Source of the DNA: a bacterium | GTDB taxonomy: Bacteria; UBP14; UBA6098; 4484-93 | Length of the DNA stretch: 50,746 bases | Assembly: GCA_021158465.1 (NCBI GenBank) | Contig: JAGGUN010000017.1 | Location: forward strand, 1-50,746 | Reading direction: 5' to 3' | Shown: in pieces, positions 6,622 through 16,432 of the stretch | How the letters are laid out: each line of letters starts with the position of its first letter | How positions within the stretch are numbered: the stretch's first letter is position 1 | The notes under the pieces: model-generated | Told to the model about the DNA's origin: nothing | The model's input: only the letters and a program-made list of their open reading frames with translations | The model's database searches: none | Made by a program: the position numbers and the translations under genes

Positions 6622-8560
6622 GCCTCAGCCCGAAAAATACCACGGGTAACCCCACAACTGCAAGATACCAAGGAATATCCCCATCGAACAGCCCGATGTT
6701 CGCTGCAATAACTCCGAGTGAGTTGTTTGCTATATGTGCAAGCATCGGAAGGTAAAGGCTGTTTCCCCTCACAGCGATAAAACCCAAGACAGCACCGAGG
6801 GCAGTTGCTCCGACAAACCTGTATGGATCGAGGTGGAATGCACCGAATGCAACAGCAACAAGAAGTATTGCCCCCGTGTTCGATAGCCTCTGACGATATC
6901 CTGAGAGCATATACCCACGGAAAAGATACTCCTCGCATATTCCGGGCAGTATCCCAAGCATTGCCACAAGATAGAGAAGTGGTCTTGCCCTGCTGGCGGA
7001 GATAAGCTTCTCCATCTGGTCGACATACATATCCGGCATCGGCAGAAAATGCGATTGCAAAGCTTGCCATCCGCTCGCTGCTGCCCAGGCACCGAGAGCG
7101 ACAATGAGTGTAAGAGCAGCGTCTCTGAAGGTTGGCGGGTTTAGCATAAGGCGGTGCCTCGCGTCTATCTTGAAGATTCTTATGGCAAGTAGGACAGGCA
7201 AAAGCACAAGGATAAGTTCTGTTATGAGCAGTCCGTTGAATATATCCTTTGCCTGTAGTGGCGCCCCGACGAAGATGAGAAGCAAAAGGGAGAATATCAC
7301 GAGTAGTGTCGAGTCGAGAATATCCGGCAGTCTTCTTGTACGAAGCAAAAAAGCAAACGGTTTCCCTGTGCCAACGAGAACCTCTTCCTTCTGCAAAAGC
7401 GATACGGATAGCTTTATCATAACCGCTGCATACAGAAGCGATGACAAGAACGCAATAGCAAGGTGCAACCAGTTCTCCTCACCAAGCAACATCCCCTTAA
7501 AGACCAGTGCTATATTCATCACAGGAACAAGCGAGGATGCAACAGAGGATTTTAGCCCTGGCACAAGCGCAGCAAAGGCTGGAAGTTCACCAACGATGAA
7601 TACCGGCGTCAGATAGTGCTGCCCCTCTTTATAGCTCTGGGCGAATGAGGAGATGGCAAGAAAAATAGCTGAGAATAGCCCCGAAAGCGGCAGGAGCATA
7701 AGCAGTATCAACAAGATGTTCCTACCAGATATGGAGAAGTTTATATTCTCCACACCGGAGAGTGACCCTGCCATATAGGAGAATGTAAGCCCTATACTCC
7801 CAAGGTTCAAGACGGCAGTTGCAACGGAGATTGAGAAGACAGCAAGATATTTACCGAGGATAACGGATTCTCTCGAGACTGGTGAAACGAGAACCGTTTC
7901 GAGTGTTCCACGCTCCTTCTCACCTGCGATGAGGTCAATGGATGGGTAATATGCCCCGTTTATCACCATAATTATGAGTATGAACACAAGGATTCCACCA
8001 AAAAGATACGCCCCCATCTTGCCAGATGGTGCAACATTGGCTCTTTCAACCGCGATCGGTTTTGCAAACCCCTCCGGCAATGAGCGCTTCCTTAACCTTT
8101 CGGATAAAAGGGCGTCCTCGAGCGAATCTATTATCTCCTCTACCCTCCTCTCTGCTGCCTCCGATATCTCGTCTGCACGGTCGAAAACAATCCGTATCTT
8201 ACCAGATAACCCAGATGAAACCTGCTCATCAAACCCGTCCTCAACAACCAGAGCAATATCATAGTTGCCAAGGAGAGACGAATCCGATGGGAAACTATCC
8301 TCCTCGACATAATCTATCTGGAATTGAGGGTCGAGTGTGAACCGTCTGATAAGCTCCTTCCCATCCTTGCCAACAAGTCGCATCCTGTATGTCCGGGCTT
8401 CAATCTTCTTCATCTGCAGAACGGTTACCTGGGAGACCCCTATCATCAATAGAGGATACAAAATGAGGGGCAGAATAACCATAACAAAGACGGTGCGCCT
8501 GTCACGGAGAAGCTCCCTTATCTCTTTTCTGAATACAGTCTTTACCTGGTGTAAAGGCAT
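6530..8560 (-). CDS. ABC-2 (NatB-like) permease fused to CPBP/CAAX intramembrane protease
   Basis: The product is 676 residues from the ATG at 8560. The N-terminal ~400 residues look like an ABC-2 exporter permease: one N-terminal membrane helix after KEIRELLRDRRT, a large extracytoplasmic loop, then a helix bundle with AGEKERGTLETVLVSPVSR, a typical NatB phrase. The C-terminal ~280 residues are a CPBP-type intramembrane metalloprotease with CEEYLFRGY (EExxxR), AFGAFHLDP (FxxxH) and HIANNSLGV (HxxxN). Such fusions are known; an ATP-binding subunit is required but none is next to it. A GTG seven codons upstream (8581) is an alternative start, but it lies inside what looks like the promoter. 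The 3' end runs 92 bp into coaX. Confidence 0.85.
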   Translation of the reverse strand: MPLHQVKTVFRKEIRELLRDRRTVFVMVILPLILYPLLMIGVSQVTVLQMKKIEARTYRMRLVGKDGKELIRRFTLDPQFQIDYVEEDSFPSDSSLLGNYDIALVVEDGFDEQVSSGLSGKIRIVFDRADEISEAAERRVEEIIDSLEDALLSERLRKRSLPEGFAKPIAVERANVAPSGKMGAYLFGGILVFILIIMVINGAYYPSIDLIAGEKERGTLETVLVSPVSRESVILGKYLAVFSISVATAVLNLGSIGLTFSYMAGSLSGVENINFSISGRNILLILLMLLPLSGLFSAIFLAISSFAQSYKEGQHYLTPVFIVGELPAFAALVPGLKSSVASSLVPVMNIALVFKGMLLGEENWLHLAIAFLSSLLYAAVMIKLSVSLLQKEEVLVGTGKPFAFLLRTRRLPDILDSTLLVIFSLLLLIFVGAPLQAKDIFNGLLITELILVLLPVLLAIRIFKIDARHRLMLNPPTFRDAALTLIVALGAWAAASGWQALQSHFLPMPDMYVDQMEKLISASRARPLLYLVAMLGILPGICEEYLFRGYMLSGYRQRLSNTGAILLVAVAFGAFHLDPYRFVGATALGAVLGFIAVRGNSLYLPMLAHIANNSLGVIAANIGLFDGDIPWYLAVVGLPVVFFGLRLIGSRREKGCMPPDAQESGSILSQQEDSER

Positions 8561-8567
8561 AAAGGGT

Positions 8568-8595
8568 ATTTTAATCCACACAAGCCCCTTGTCAA
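8568..8595 (-). promoter_or_regulatory. Promoter giving a probably leaderless mRNA for the permease/protease fusion
   Basis: Minus strand: TTGACA at 8590-8595, a 16-bp spacer, TAAAAT at 8568-8573, then seven bases and the ATG at 8560. Transcription would start at or beside the A of the ATG, and the ATG has no Shine-Dalgarno. If the upstream GTG (8581) were used, the TTGACA...GGGG stretch would be its leader instead. Confidence 0.6.
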
Positions 8596-8607
8596 CCGAT
8601 TTATTTC

Positions 8608-8635
8608 TTGCATTTTGTTAGAAATGGTGTATTAT
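8608..8635 (+). promoter_or_regulatory. Candidate promoter of the rimP-nusA-infB operon
   Basis: TTGCAT at 8608-8613 and TATTAT at 8630-8635 with a 16-bp spacer, 32 bp before the rimP ATG. It sits back to back with the promoter of the divergent permease/protease gene. Confidence 0.4.
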
Positions 8636-8667
8636 AGATAGATTTTTAACCTGTTGGAACCTGTGTT

Positions 8668-9108
8668 ATGAAAGAGTTACTGCCCGAGATTGAAAAGCTT
8701 ATCGTTCCTTACCTTGAGGAGCAAGGTTGTGAGCTTGTCGAGATCGAAACAAAGGGGGCAGGCAGGTCAAGGGTTCTCCGAGTTTATGTTTATAAGGAAG
8801 GCGGGTTGCCGATATCAACAATAAAGGAGTTATCGAGAGGGATTGAGGAGATACTTGATGCCGAGGATATTATCCAGGGACCATATATCCTTGAGGTTTC
8901 GTCTCCCGGGCTCGACAGGAAGCTAACCACTGTCCGGGACTTTCAAAGGGTGGTAGGTGAGGAGGTTAAGCTTTTTATGAAGGATGGGAGGGTTATCCTC
9001 GGTTATCTCAGCTCCGCTGGTGATGTACTTCATCTTCGGAGTGAGGATGGAGGGGTCGATATCCCTGTGGATGATGTGGAGTTCGGGAAGATTGTGATAA
9101 AGTTTTGA
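8668..9108 (+). CDS. rimP: Ribosome maturation factor RimP
   Basis: Assists assembly of the 30S subunit. The product has 146 residues, the normal length. The N-terminal alpha/beta domain includes LEVSSPGLDRKL at about residues 75-86, the best-conserved family signature, and an SH3-like domain follows (GEEVKLFMKDGRVILGYL). It is the first gene of the translation operon, 23 bp before nusA, the canonical order. The ATG has no evident Shine-Dalgarno. Confidence 0.93.
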   Translation: MKELLPEIEKLIVPYLEEQGCELVEIETKGAGRSRVLRVYVYKEGGLPISTIKELSRGIEEILDAEDIIQGPYILEVSSPGLDRKLTTVRDFQRVVGEEVKLFMKDGRVILGYLSSAGDVLHLRSEDGGVDIPVDDVEFGKIVIKF

Positions 9109-9131
9109 TATTAGGAGGAAAGCTGTAGGAT

Positions 9132-10391
9132 ATGAATGCATACGAGATCTTGGAGGCTTTGGAGGGGTTGCTTGCCGAGCGGAATATCGAAAAGGAGGTT
9201 CTGCTTGGGATAATAAAGGATGCTATCCTCCGTTCGATAAGGAAGAGGTATGGCAGCTCCGACAACTGTGAGATTATCATCGACACCGATACGGGCGAGA
9301 TAAAGGCTTATGCGAAGAAGCTTGTGGTTGAGTATGTTCTGGATGACACGAATGAGATCCTGCTCGAGGACGCTCTCAGGATAAACCCGGATGTTGCTCC
9401 TGGTGACGAAATACAGGTTGAGCTGGATTTTTCAAAGTTCGGTAGGAATGCAGCCCTGTCCGCCAAACAGGAACTGTTTCAGAAGCTTCGAGAGGCTGAG
9501 AGACTGAAGGTATATGAAGACTTTAAGCATAAGCAAGGTGAAATAGTCTCCGGGGTTGTCCAGAGGATAGATAGAGGGAATGTGATGGTGAACATTGGGA
9601 AGGCGGAAGCTCTTCTCCCTCGCTCCGAACAGATCCCAGGTGAGCGCTACCAGCAGAACCGCAACATCAGAGCGTATGTTTTGGATGTTAGGAAAGAGCC
9701 AAAAGGGACTGCGCAGATAATCCTTTCCCGCAAATCTCCGGAGTTCCTGAGGAAACTCTTTGAATTCGAGGTACCTGAGATTTACGACGGCAAGGTAGAG
9801 ATAGTTGCTATCGCCAGGGAAGCAGGAGAGAGGTCAAAGATCGCTGTCTCTACATACGATGAGAGGATTGACCCGGTTGGTGCCTGCGTTGGTATGAAAG
9901 GGATGCGCGTTCAGAGCGTTGTCAGAGAGCTGAACAACGAAAAGATTGACATCATCGCATATGACACCGACCCGGCAAAGTACATTGCGAGAGCCTTAGC
10001 TCCAGCTACTACCTCGCATATGGAGCTTTATCCTGCGGAGAAGAAGGTTACAGTTGTTGTTCCGGATGAGGAGCTTTCACTTGCCATCGGTAAGGGTGGA
10101 CAGAACGCCCGACTCGCTGCAAAGCTTACTGGCTGGAGAATAACGCTCTTTGGCGAGAGCCAGTATGAGTCCCTCCTAAGAAGTGTCAGCGAGGTTCCTG
10201 GTGTGGGTAAAAAGCTGAAAAAGGAGTTGGAGGATATGGGCATCGATACCGTTCAAAAGCTTGCTACAACACACCTGGAGATATTGAAATCTATACCTGG
10301 CATCGGTGATGCGAAAGCGGCAAAACTTCTTCAGAAGGCAAGAGAGATAGTCGAAGAGATAAATAGGAGTAACGCCTTTATTACGATGTAG
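9132..10391 (+). CDS. nusA: Transcription termination/antitermination protein NusA
   Basis: RNA-polymerase-binding elongation, pausing and antitermination factor. The product has 419 residues. The N-terminal polymerase-binding domain runs to about residue 130. An S1 domain follows (GEIVSGVVQRIDRGNVMVNI), then two KH domains (VGACVGMKGMRVQSVVREL; AIGKGGQNARLAAKLTGW). A C-terminal helix-hairpin-helix region is also present (VPGVGKKLKKELEDMG and IPGIGDAKAAKLLQKA). The order and spacing fit the family, and its place between rimP and infB is universal. A GGAGGA Shine-Dalgarno lies upstream, slightly far from the ATG. Confidence 0.95.
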   Translation: MNAYEILEALEGLLAERNIEKEVLLGIIKDAILRSIRKRYGSSDNCEIIIDTDTGEIKAYAKKLVVEYVLDDTNEILLEDALRINPDVAPGDEIQVELDFSKFGRNAALSAKQELFQKLREAERLKVYEDFKHKQGEIVSGVVQRIDRGNVMVNIGKAEALLPRSEQIPGERYQQNRNIRAYVLDVRKEPKGTAQIILSRKSPEFLRKLFEFEVPEIYDGKVEIVAIAREAGERSKIAVSTYDERIDPVGACVGMKGMRVQSVVRELNNEKIDIIAYDTDPAKYIARALAPATTSHMELYPAEKKVTVVVPDEELSLAIGKGGQNARLAAKLTGWRITLFGESQYESLLRSVSEVPGVGKKLKKELEDMGIDTVQKLATTHLEILKSIPGIGDAKAAKLLQKAREIVEEINRSNAFITM

Positions 10392-10404
10392 CGCTGGAGG
10401 CATA

Positions 10405-12930
10405 TTGGCTAGGAAAAGGATTTTTGAGTACGCCAAGGAGAACGGGCTGAACAGTAAGGATCTGGTAGAGCTGTTGCGTAAGAACGGATTTGCTGTCAAG
10501 AGCCATATGAGCGTGCTTACGCCCCAGATGGAGGCGGTTCTTGTGGTTCGAACGCTTGATATGGCGTCCGTCGAGGAAGAGGAACGCCTCCTCGCTGAAG
10601 AGGGGGAACGGGAAGAAAGAGAACGCCTCCGCAGAGAAGAAGAACTCCGTCGAAGAGCAAGAGAGCGACTTGAAGAAGAGGCAAGAAAGCGGCGTGAAGA
10701 GGAAGAGCGAAGGGAGGCAGAAGAGAGAAGGCGGCTTGAGGAGGAGAAACGGAAAAAAGAAGAGGAGGAAGAACGAAGAAAGGCAGAAGAAGAGAAGAGA
10801 CATCGTATAGAGAAACTGATTGAGACACCAGAGATAAAGAAGATCAAGGAAGCCGTTCCTGTTGAGCCTGTCGAAGGAAGACCCGCTGCAAAGGCAGAAC
10901 CTCCGCCTACTCCCCAGATAACAGAACCAGTTGTCATCGAAGGCGAAGTAGAGAAGAAGGGCAAGAAGAAGAAGAAAAAGAAAAAGGCTGAGCCTATTGA
11001 GTTACCTGGGAAGGGTAAGAAGAGCGCAGCACAGAAGAAGAGGAGAAGAAGAGCAATAATCGAAATCGACGAGGAAGACCTCCAGCGCACCGTGAGGAAA
11101 ACCGTTGCCAGAATTGAGCTGGGGGCTAAAAGAAGTGTAAAGAAAAAATACAAAAAGAAAGAAAGGGAGGAGAAGGAGGAGGTCAGAAATGTCATTGTTC
11201 TTCCTGGTTCTGTAACTGTTAGGGAGCTATCCAGGAAATCTGGCGTTCCAGTGAATGAGATATTAGGTAGATGTCTTGAACTTGGGATAATCGCCACCAT
11301 CAACCAAAAGCTCGATGTAGACACCGTAGAGCTTGTGGCAGAATCGTTCGGTTTTGAGATAAAGTGGGCAACACCCGAGGAGATGGTCATGCCAAAAGAG
11401 GAAGAGGAGGAAGGAGAACTTGTCCCTCGCCCTCCAGTGGTGACGATTATGGGTCATGTTGACCACGGAAAGACATCTATACTCGATTTTATAAGAAAAA
11501 GTTCCGTCGCTGCGGGGGAAGCAGGAGCGATAACCCAACATATCGGTGCTTACCAGGCAGATACTCCGCACGGGAAGATAACATTTATCGACACGCCCGG
11601 ACATGAGGCTTTTACAGCAATGAGGGCTCGTGGTGCGCAGGTGACAGATATCGTCGTTCTCGTTGTTGCCCAGAATGATGGCGTTCAGTCGCAAACCATC
11701 GAATCGATAAACCACGCGAAGGCTGCCGGTGTTCCGATAGTTGTCGCTATAAACAAGATGGATCTCCCAGGTGCCAACGCCGACCGCGTCATCTCTGAGC
11801 TCGCAAAGCACGGTGTCCTGCTCGAGGAGATAGGTGGGGATGTACTCGCCGCGCGCGTCTCAGCAAAAACAGGCGAAGGGATAGACGAGCTCCTTGAAAA
11901 TATTATACTCCAGGCGGAAATGCTTAACCTCCGGGCGAATCCCAAGAAAGCCGCAAGAGGCGTTGTTGTAGAATCCCGACTGGATAGGGGGCTCGGTCCC
12001 GTTGCAACCGTTCTTGTGAAGGATGGCACCCTCCGTAAAGGTGACGCGTTCGTCAGCGGGACAACATACGGTAAGGTGAGACTGCTCTTGAGTGAAAACA
12101 AGAAGCCTGTCAAGGAGGCAGGACCAGCAACTCCTGTTGTGGTCACAGGGTTCGCGGGGTTAGCTGAAGCCGGCGACGATTTCTTTGTTACCCCCTCCGA
12201 GAAGAGGGCAAAAGAGATAAGCCTTGCACGAGAAGAGGCAAGGAAAGGAACGATAGCAACGAGACGCGGGATCTCGCTTGAGGAGATGCTAAAAAGCATC
12301 AAATCTGGTGAGGTTGAACAGTTTAATATTATCTTAAAGGTCGATACGGATGGTTCCGCAAAGACGCTCTCCGATTTTATCTCCTCAAAAGAGGTCGAAG
12401 GAGTGAGGGTTGAGATTCTTCATGCCGGTGTCGGGAATATTACCGAGTCCGATATACTCCTGGCGGAGGCATCCGGTGCGGTAGTGTTCGGCTTTAACGT
12501 CAAAATGGAACCGTCGGCAAGGGAAGCTGCAAAGCGAGCCGGTGTCGATGTCAGGATTTATAAGGTAATATATGACCTCGAAGAAGATCTTGAGCTTGCA
12601 CTCTCAGGAAAGCTCAAACCGAAGCTCGTCGAGAAGAAACTCGGTGTCGCTGAGGTGCGACAGGTATTCAGCATATCTAAACAAGGGAAGGTCGCAGGCT
12701 GTTTTGTGCTTGATGGGCTGGTCAGAAGAGGTGCGAAAGCAAGGGTCCGCCGTGTGGACAAGATCGTTGGCGAGGGAGAAATAAGCTCACTCAAACGGTT
12801 CAAAAACGATGTTAAGGAAGTCCCTGTCGGATACGAGTGTGGACTCATTATAAGCGGCTTCGACGACTTCCAACAGAATGACCTCATCGAGGTCTATCAA
12901 CTTGTCGAGGAAGCGGCAAAAACAGGATAA
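10405..12930 (+). CDS. infB: Translation initiation factor IF-2
   Basis: GTPase that places initiator tRNA on the ribosome. The product has 841 residues. A small N-terminal IF2N domain covers residues 1-50 ([20 protein letters not shown]). It is followed by a highly charged Glu/Arg/Lys coiled-coil stretch (about 55-140), a Lys-rich linker and a second IF2N domain near residue 265. The GTPase core begins at about residue 340 with GHVDHGKT (G1), DTPGHEAF (G3) and NKMDLPGA (G4). Beta-barrel domains and the tRNA-binding C-terminal domain complete it. Translation begins at TTG (10405) behind GGAGG, 13 bp after nusA. Confidence 0.95.
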   Translation: MARKRIFEYAKENGLNSKDLVELLRKNGFAVKSHMSVLTPQMEAVLVVRTLDMASVEEEERLLAEEGEREERERLRREEELRRRARERLEEEARKRREEEERREAEERRRLEEEKRKKEEEEERRKAEEEKRHRIEKLIETPEIKKIKEAVPVEPVEGRPAAKAEPPPTPQITEPVVIEGEVEKKGKKKKKKKKAEPIELPGKGKKSAAQKKRRRRAIIEIDEEDLQRTVRKTVARIELGAKRSVKKKYKKKEREEKEEVRNVIVLPGSVTVRELSRKSGVPVNEILGRCLELGIIATINQKLDVDTVELVAESFGFEIKWATPEEMVMPKEEEEEGELVPRPPVVTIMGHVDHGKTSILDFIRKSSVAAGEAGAITQHIGAYQADTPHGKITFIDTPGHEAFTAMRARGAQVTDIVVLVVAQNDGVQSQTIESINHAKAAGVPIVVAINKMDLPGANADRVISELAKHGVLLEEIGGDVLAARVSAKTGEGIDELLENIILQAEMLNLRANPKKAARGVVVESRLDRGLGPVATVLVKDGTLRKGDAFVSGTTYGKVRLLLSENKKPVKEAGPATPVVVTGFAGLAEAGDDFFVTPSEKRAKEISLAREEARKGTIATRRGISLEEMLKSIKSGEVEQFNIILKVDTDGSAKTLSDFISSKEVEGVRVEILHAGVGNITESDILLAEASGAVVFGFNVKMEPSAREAAKRAGVDVRIYKVIYDLEEDLELALSGKLKPKLVEKKLGVAEVRQVFSISKQGKVAGCFVLDGLVRRGAKARVRRVDKIVGEGEISSLKRFKNDVKEVPVGYECGLIISGFDDFQQNDLIEVYQLVEEAAKTG

Positions 12931-12931
12931 G

Positions 12932-13216
12932 ATGCTCATCGGGATACTGACAGTGGAACTCTTTATCCCTGACTCCCACTCCCTAAAGGAGAAACGAGCA
13001 GTTGTCAAAGGGTTGAAAGAGAGAATAAGACACAGATTCAATGTCTCTGTTGCGGAAACCGACTATCACGAGCTTTGGCAGAGAGCGGAAGTAAAATTTT
13101 TGATGGGTAGTATGAGTAAAAAGATACTCGACTCTACATTTGATAGTATCGTTAACTTTATCGCTAATGCAAACAACGGCAGCGTTCTGGGCAACTACTC
13201 TATAGAGGTAATATGA
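12932..13216 (+). CDS. ylxP: YlxP-like protein (DUF503)
   Basis: The 94-residue protein begins MLIGILTVELFIPDSHSLKE and contains KRAVVKGLKERIRHRFNVSV, the typical DUF503 opening. The family sits between infB and rbfA in many bacteria; a role in ribosome function has been suggested but is not settled. The ATG follows the infB stop by one base and its end overlaps rbfA by ATGA, so translation is probably coupled on both sides. Confidence 0.9.
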   Translation: MLIGILTVELFIPDSHSLKEKRAVVKGLKERIRHRFNVSVAETDYHELWQRAEVKFLMGSMSKKILDSTFDSIVNFIANANNGSVLGNYSIEVI

Positions 13217-13590
13217 GAAAGAGGAGAACAAGCCGCCCGATTAGGCTTGCACAGAATCTTAAGCGAGAGATATCATACATTCTCCAGGAGAAGATAAAAG
13301 ACCCGAGAATGGGTTTTGTTTCTATTGTGGGGGTTATACTTTCTCCTGATTTAAGGGTTGCAAAGGTGCACTATAGCGTTTTTGGGGGTGAGAAAAAGCG
13401 GAAATCGACACAGATATTCCTTGAGCGTTCGAAACCTTATATCGAACACATTCTTGCTGAAAGGCTTTTTGTAAGATATACTCCCGAGCTTATATTTGTC
13501 TATGACCCGCTCATCGAGGAGAGCGTCAGGATTAATGAGATTATCGATGAATTCGGAAAAGGTAGCGGAGCTGATAAAGAACAGGATTAG
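13213..13590 (+). CDS. rbfA: Ribosome-binding factor A
   Basis: Binds the 30S subunit during 16S rRNA 5'-end maturation. The product has 125 residues, with the KH-like family pattern: RLAQNLKREISYILQEKIKD, then DPRMGFVSIVGVILSPDLR. It overlaps ylxP by 4 bp at its start, and its end overlaps the start of nrnA by about 40-55 bp. Confidence 0.93.
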   Translation: MRKRRTSRPIRLAQNLKREISYILQEKIKDPRMGFVSIVGVILSPDLRVAKVHYSVFGGEKKRKSTQIFLERSKPYIEHILAERLFVRYTPELIFVYDPLIEESVRINEIIDEFGKGSGADKEQD

Positions 13591-14521
13591 GAGCAAAGAG
13601 CGCTTTATCGTTGCCTCCCATATTGATCCGGATGGAGATGCTGTAGGTTCTCTTCTGGCGATGGTAAGATTCCTTGCCAATATAGGGAAAACGGTATCAG
13701 GGTATCTACCATCTGGTATTCCGAAAAGATACGAGTTCCTCGCAGACGAAGACAGTGTTCTGCAGAAGGTGCCGAAGGGGGATTTCGATGTCGCCGTGAT
13801 ACTCGATTGCTCTTCCTTGGATAGGCTTGATCTGCCGTTTATCCGTTTCCTTAACCGGAAGAATGTCGAGCGGATAGTCATCGACCACCATAACAGCAAA
13901 GACCCTTTCGGTGATATCTCCCTTGTGTGTGATGGTGTATCGTCGACCGGTGAGATACTGCTTTCCCTCTTCGAACAGCTCTCCCCATCTGCCATAACAC
14001 CTGGTGTTGCTTCTCCGCTTTACACCGCACTCCTGACCGACACAGGCAATTTCTCCTTCCCGAATACATCAGCAGAGACTCTTGAATCCGCTGCAAAGCT
14101 TGTGAGGTATGGTGCCCAACCATCATACATCTCTACCAAGATATACGATGAACTCCCCGTGGAATATCTTAAGAACATCGGAGTGGCTTTTCACAATATG
14201 GAGTTTTTCCCTGAGCTTGGCATAATGTTTGTCTCTCTTCCTCAGGATGAGGTAAAGCAGTTTGACCCATCTTTCGTTTTTACCGAGGGGGTGGTGGATT
14301 TCACTCTGAAGGCTCGAGGGGTGAAGATTGGAGTGCTCTTCAAGCAGGTGGACAGTAATTTCACCCGGATTTCCCTACGGTCGGTGGAATCGGTAGATGT
14401 TGGGCAGTTCGCCAACTCGTTGGGTGGAGGAGGACACAAGAATGCCGCGGGTATATCACTGTCTCTTTCACTTGAGGAGAGCAAGAGGTTCCTTCTAAGA
14501 CGGCTAAAGAAACTTCTATGA
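13535..14521 (+). CDS. nrnA: DHH-family oligoribonuclease/phosphatase NrnA-like
   Basis: Degrades very short RNA oligonucleotides and/or dephosphorylates pAp. The product has about 328 residues. The DHH catalytic motifs are visible: SHIDPDGDAVGS, ILDCSSLDR and VIDHHNS. The DHHA1 substrate-binding motif GGGGHKNAAG lies near the C-terminus. The start is ambiguous: ATG at 13535 has CAGGATTA before it, ATG at 13547 lies four codons later, and both are inside the end of rbfA. It overlaps truB by 4 bp. The placement between rbfA and truB is common. Confidence 0.9.
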   Translation: MRLSMNSEKVAELIKNRIRSKERFIVASHIDPDGDAVGSLLAMVRFLANIGKTVSGYLPSGIPKRYEFLADEDSVLQKVPKGDFDVAVILDCSSLDRLDLPFIRFLNRKNVERIVIDHHNSKDPFGDISLVCDGVSSTGEILLSLFEQLSPSAITPGVASPLYTALLTDTGNFSFPNTSAETLESAAKLVRYGAQPSYISTKIYDELPVEYLKNIGVAFHNMEFFPELGIMFVSLPQDEVKQFDPSFVFTEGVVDFTLKARGVKIGVLFKQVDSNFTRISLRSVESVDVGQFANSLGGGGHKNAAGISLSLSLEESKRFLLRRLKKLL

Positions 14522-15231
14522 GAGACATCAGCGGAATAATTGTGGTCAACAAGCCTCGTGGGATAAGTTCCTATGGCGTTGTTGAGAAGATAAAAAAGGC
14601 GACAAGGATAAAGAAGGTTGGCCATGCTGGCACCCTCGATCCATCTGCAGATGGGGTTCTGGTCGTATTGCTCGGCAGGGCGACAAAATTATTCGAGACT
14701 ATCTCATCCGCCACAAAGGAGTATCATGGGACGATCGCCCTGGGCAGAATGACTGATACACTCGATGTTGAAGGGAAGGTTATAAAACTCTGCCCCGTAC
14801 CAGATCTAACGGAAGATGAAGTGAAGCGGAAGGCACGAGACTTTATCGGCTGGATAAAGCAGGTCCCTCCTCGCTTTTCCGCGCTTTCTATCGGTGGGAA
14901 AAGAGCGTATGAGCTTGCAAGAAGAGGTGAGGAATTTACCCTTGCACCGAGGGATGTTTACATCGAGGAGTTTGAAATAACAAAGGTTTCGCTCCCAGAG
15001 ATAGAGTTCAAGGTGGTTTCATCGAAAGGGATGTATGTCAGAAGCCTTGCTCGTGACTTTGCATACTCTCTCGGCAGCTGTGGATACCTGCTCAGATTGA
15101 CAAGGACCCGTGTTGGACAGTTTCTACTTGACAAATCATACGAAATTGATGATATGTTAAAATTTTTGAGAGAAGGTAATATCGACAGGGTTGTTATCCC
15201 TGTTAGGGAACTGCTGGGGAGCAGAAGATGA
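14518..15231 (+). CDS. truB: tRNA pseudouridine-55 synthase TruB
   Basis: Converts U55 of the tRNA T-loop to pseudouridine. The product has 237 residues. The catalytic motif GHAGTLDPSADGVLVV at about residues 36-51 carries the active Asp, and YHGTIALGRMTDTLDVEG follows. The KGMYVRSLARDFA motif is also present. At 237 residues it is short compared with E. coli TruB (about 310); it appears to lack the C-terminal PUA domain, as many bacterial TruB proteins do. It overlaps nrnA by 4 bp (ATGA). Confidence 0.93.
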   Translation: MRDISGIIVVNKPRGISSYGVVEKIKKATRIKKVGHAGTLDPSADGVLVVLLGRATKLFETISSATKEYHGTIALGRMTDTLDVEGKVIKLCPVPDLTEDEVKRKARDFIGWIKQVPPRFSALSIGGKRAYELARRGEEFTLAPRDVYIEEFEITKVSLPEIEFKVVSSKGMYVRSLARDFAYSLGSCGYLLRLTRTRVGQFLLDKSYEIDDMLKFLREGNIDRVVIPVRELLGSRR

Positions 15232-15247
15232 AACAGTTCTTTGAATT

Positions 15248-16159
15248 ATGAAGAGGTTTTTTTACCCGGATGATGCTTTTCTGTTGGAGGGAACTGTTGT
15301 AACCGTTGGTAACTTTGATGGTGTTCATCTTGGTCACAGGCGAATCCTGGAGAGGGTCCTTTCCGAGAAGAAGCGTCTCGGTCAGGAGAGTGTTCTCGTG
15401 ACATTTTCTCCACATCCTCGCTCGGTTCTGACGGGAGAGAAGGTTAAGCTCTTGTCGACACTGGAGGAGAAGCAGTTACTTCTCGAACCTTGGTGTATAG
15501 ATAACCTTGTTGTTGTGAGGTTTGATAGAAGGTTTGCCAGCCATTCGTACCGCTGGTTTCTCGAGAGGTTCCTCATTAACAAGCTTGGAGCGACAACGCT
15601 TGTTGTCGGCTATGACCACTCATTTGGCAGGGACGGCAAGGGTAAGGTTGAGCAAATGGTTCATCTCGGCAGGCTGTTTGGCTACCGAGTGGATATCGTC
15701 AAGCCGGTCGAACGGAACGGTGAGGAGATAAGGTCCGGAAGGATACGAAAGATGCTACTGTCGGGCAGATTTGCGGAGGCTGTCTCTATGCTTGGACACC
15801 CGTATCTTGTCCATGGAAAGGTTATCCCTGGGAAGGGGATAGGGAAGAAACTCGGATACCCGACGGCAAACCTGGGTGTCGCTGAGAATAAACTTCTTCC
15901 AACCCCAGGTGTCTATACGGCGAACGCGACCATCAAACGGATGAAGAGACGGTATCCAGCGCTTGTCTATGTCGGCTCATCACCTACATTTGGTGGAGAG
16001 AATATTCAGGTGGAGACCTATCTTCTCAATTTTACGGAAGAGATATACGGCGAATATTTGAGCTTGGAGATCGGCGAGCGGATAGGGGATGAGGTAAGGT
16101 TTCGGGACGAGACGGAGTTAAAGAGGAAAATAGAGGAATATACGAGAAAGATAAAGTAA
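15248..16159 (+). CDS. ribF: Bifunctional riboflavin kinase/FMN adenylyltransferase
   Basis: Makes FMN and FAD from riboflavin. The product has 303 residues. The N-terminal nucleotidyltransferase domain has TVGNFDGVHLGHRRIL (the HxGH motif) and VTFSPHPRSVL. The C-terminal riboflavin-kinase domain starts near residue 190 with PGKGIGKKLGYPTANLG and includes LLPTPGVYTA. There is no convincing Shine-Dalgarno; it follows truB by 16 bp. Position before rpsO is typical. Confidence 0.94.
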   Translation: MKRFFYPDDAFLLEGTVVTVGNFDGVHLGHRRILERVLSEKKRLGQESVLVTFSPHPRSVLTGEKVKLLSTLEEKQLLLEPWCIDNLVVVRFDRRFASHSYRWFLERFLINKLGATTLVVGYDHSFGRDGKGKVEQMVHLGRLFGYRVDIVKPVERNGEEIRSGRIRKMLLSGRFAEAVSMLGHPYLVHGKVIPGKGIGKKLGYPTANLGVAENKLLPTPGVYTANATIKRMKRRYPALVYVGSSPTFGGENIQVETYLLNFTEEIYGEYLSLEIGERIGDEVRFRDETELKRKIEEYTRKIK

Positions 16160-16168
16160 GGAGGAGGC

Positions 16169-16432
16169 ATGCGCAGAGGTTCGGCAGCGAGGTTGATAAA
16201 GCGGTTTGGAAGGCATAAGTCCGACACCGGCAGTCCTGAGGTCCAGATTGCTATTTTTACCAAGAGGATAAATGACCTCGCACATCACCTTAAGGAGCAT
16301 CCGAAGGATTTTAATGTCAAGCGTTCATTTTATATTCTGATTGGGAAACGCAATAGGATGCTGAAATATCTGAAGAGAACGAACTTTGAGAAGTATGTTG
16401 AAGTGGCAGAGAAGTTGAAGATAAGACACTAA
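16169..16432 (+). CDS. rpsO: Ribosomal protein S15
   Basis: Primary 16S rRNA-binding protein of the 30S platform. The product has 87 residues with RHKSDTGSPEVQIAIFTKRI and HPKDFNVKRSFYILIGKR, close to the family consensus and normal in length. A strong AAGGAGGAGG precedes the ATG. It lies directly upstream of pnp, as in most bacteria. Confidence 0.96.
   Translation: MRRGSAARLIKRFGRHKSDTGSPEVQIAIFTKRINDLAHHLKEHPKDFNVKRSFYILIGKRNRMLKYLKRTNFEKYVEVAEKLKIRH

Noticed and set aside
10176-11390. Long minus-strand open frame (404 codons) opposite infB and nusA
   Set aside because: It is a Ser/Leu/Phe-rich shadow of the Lys/Glu-rich infB coding strand, with no motif or ribosome site.
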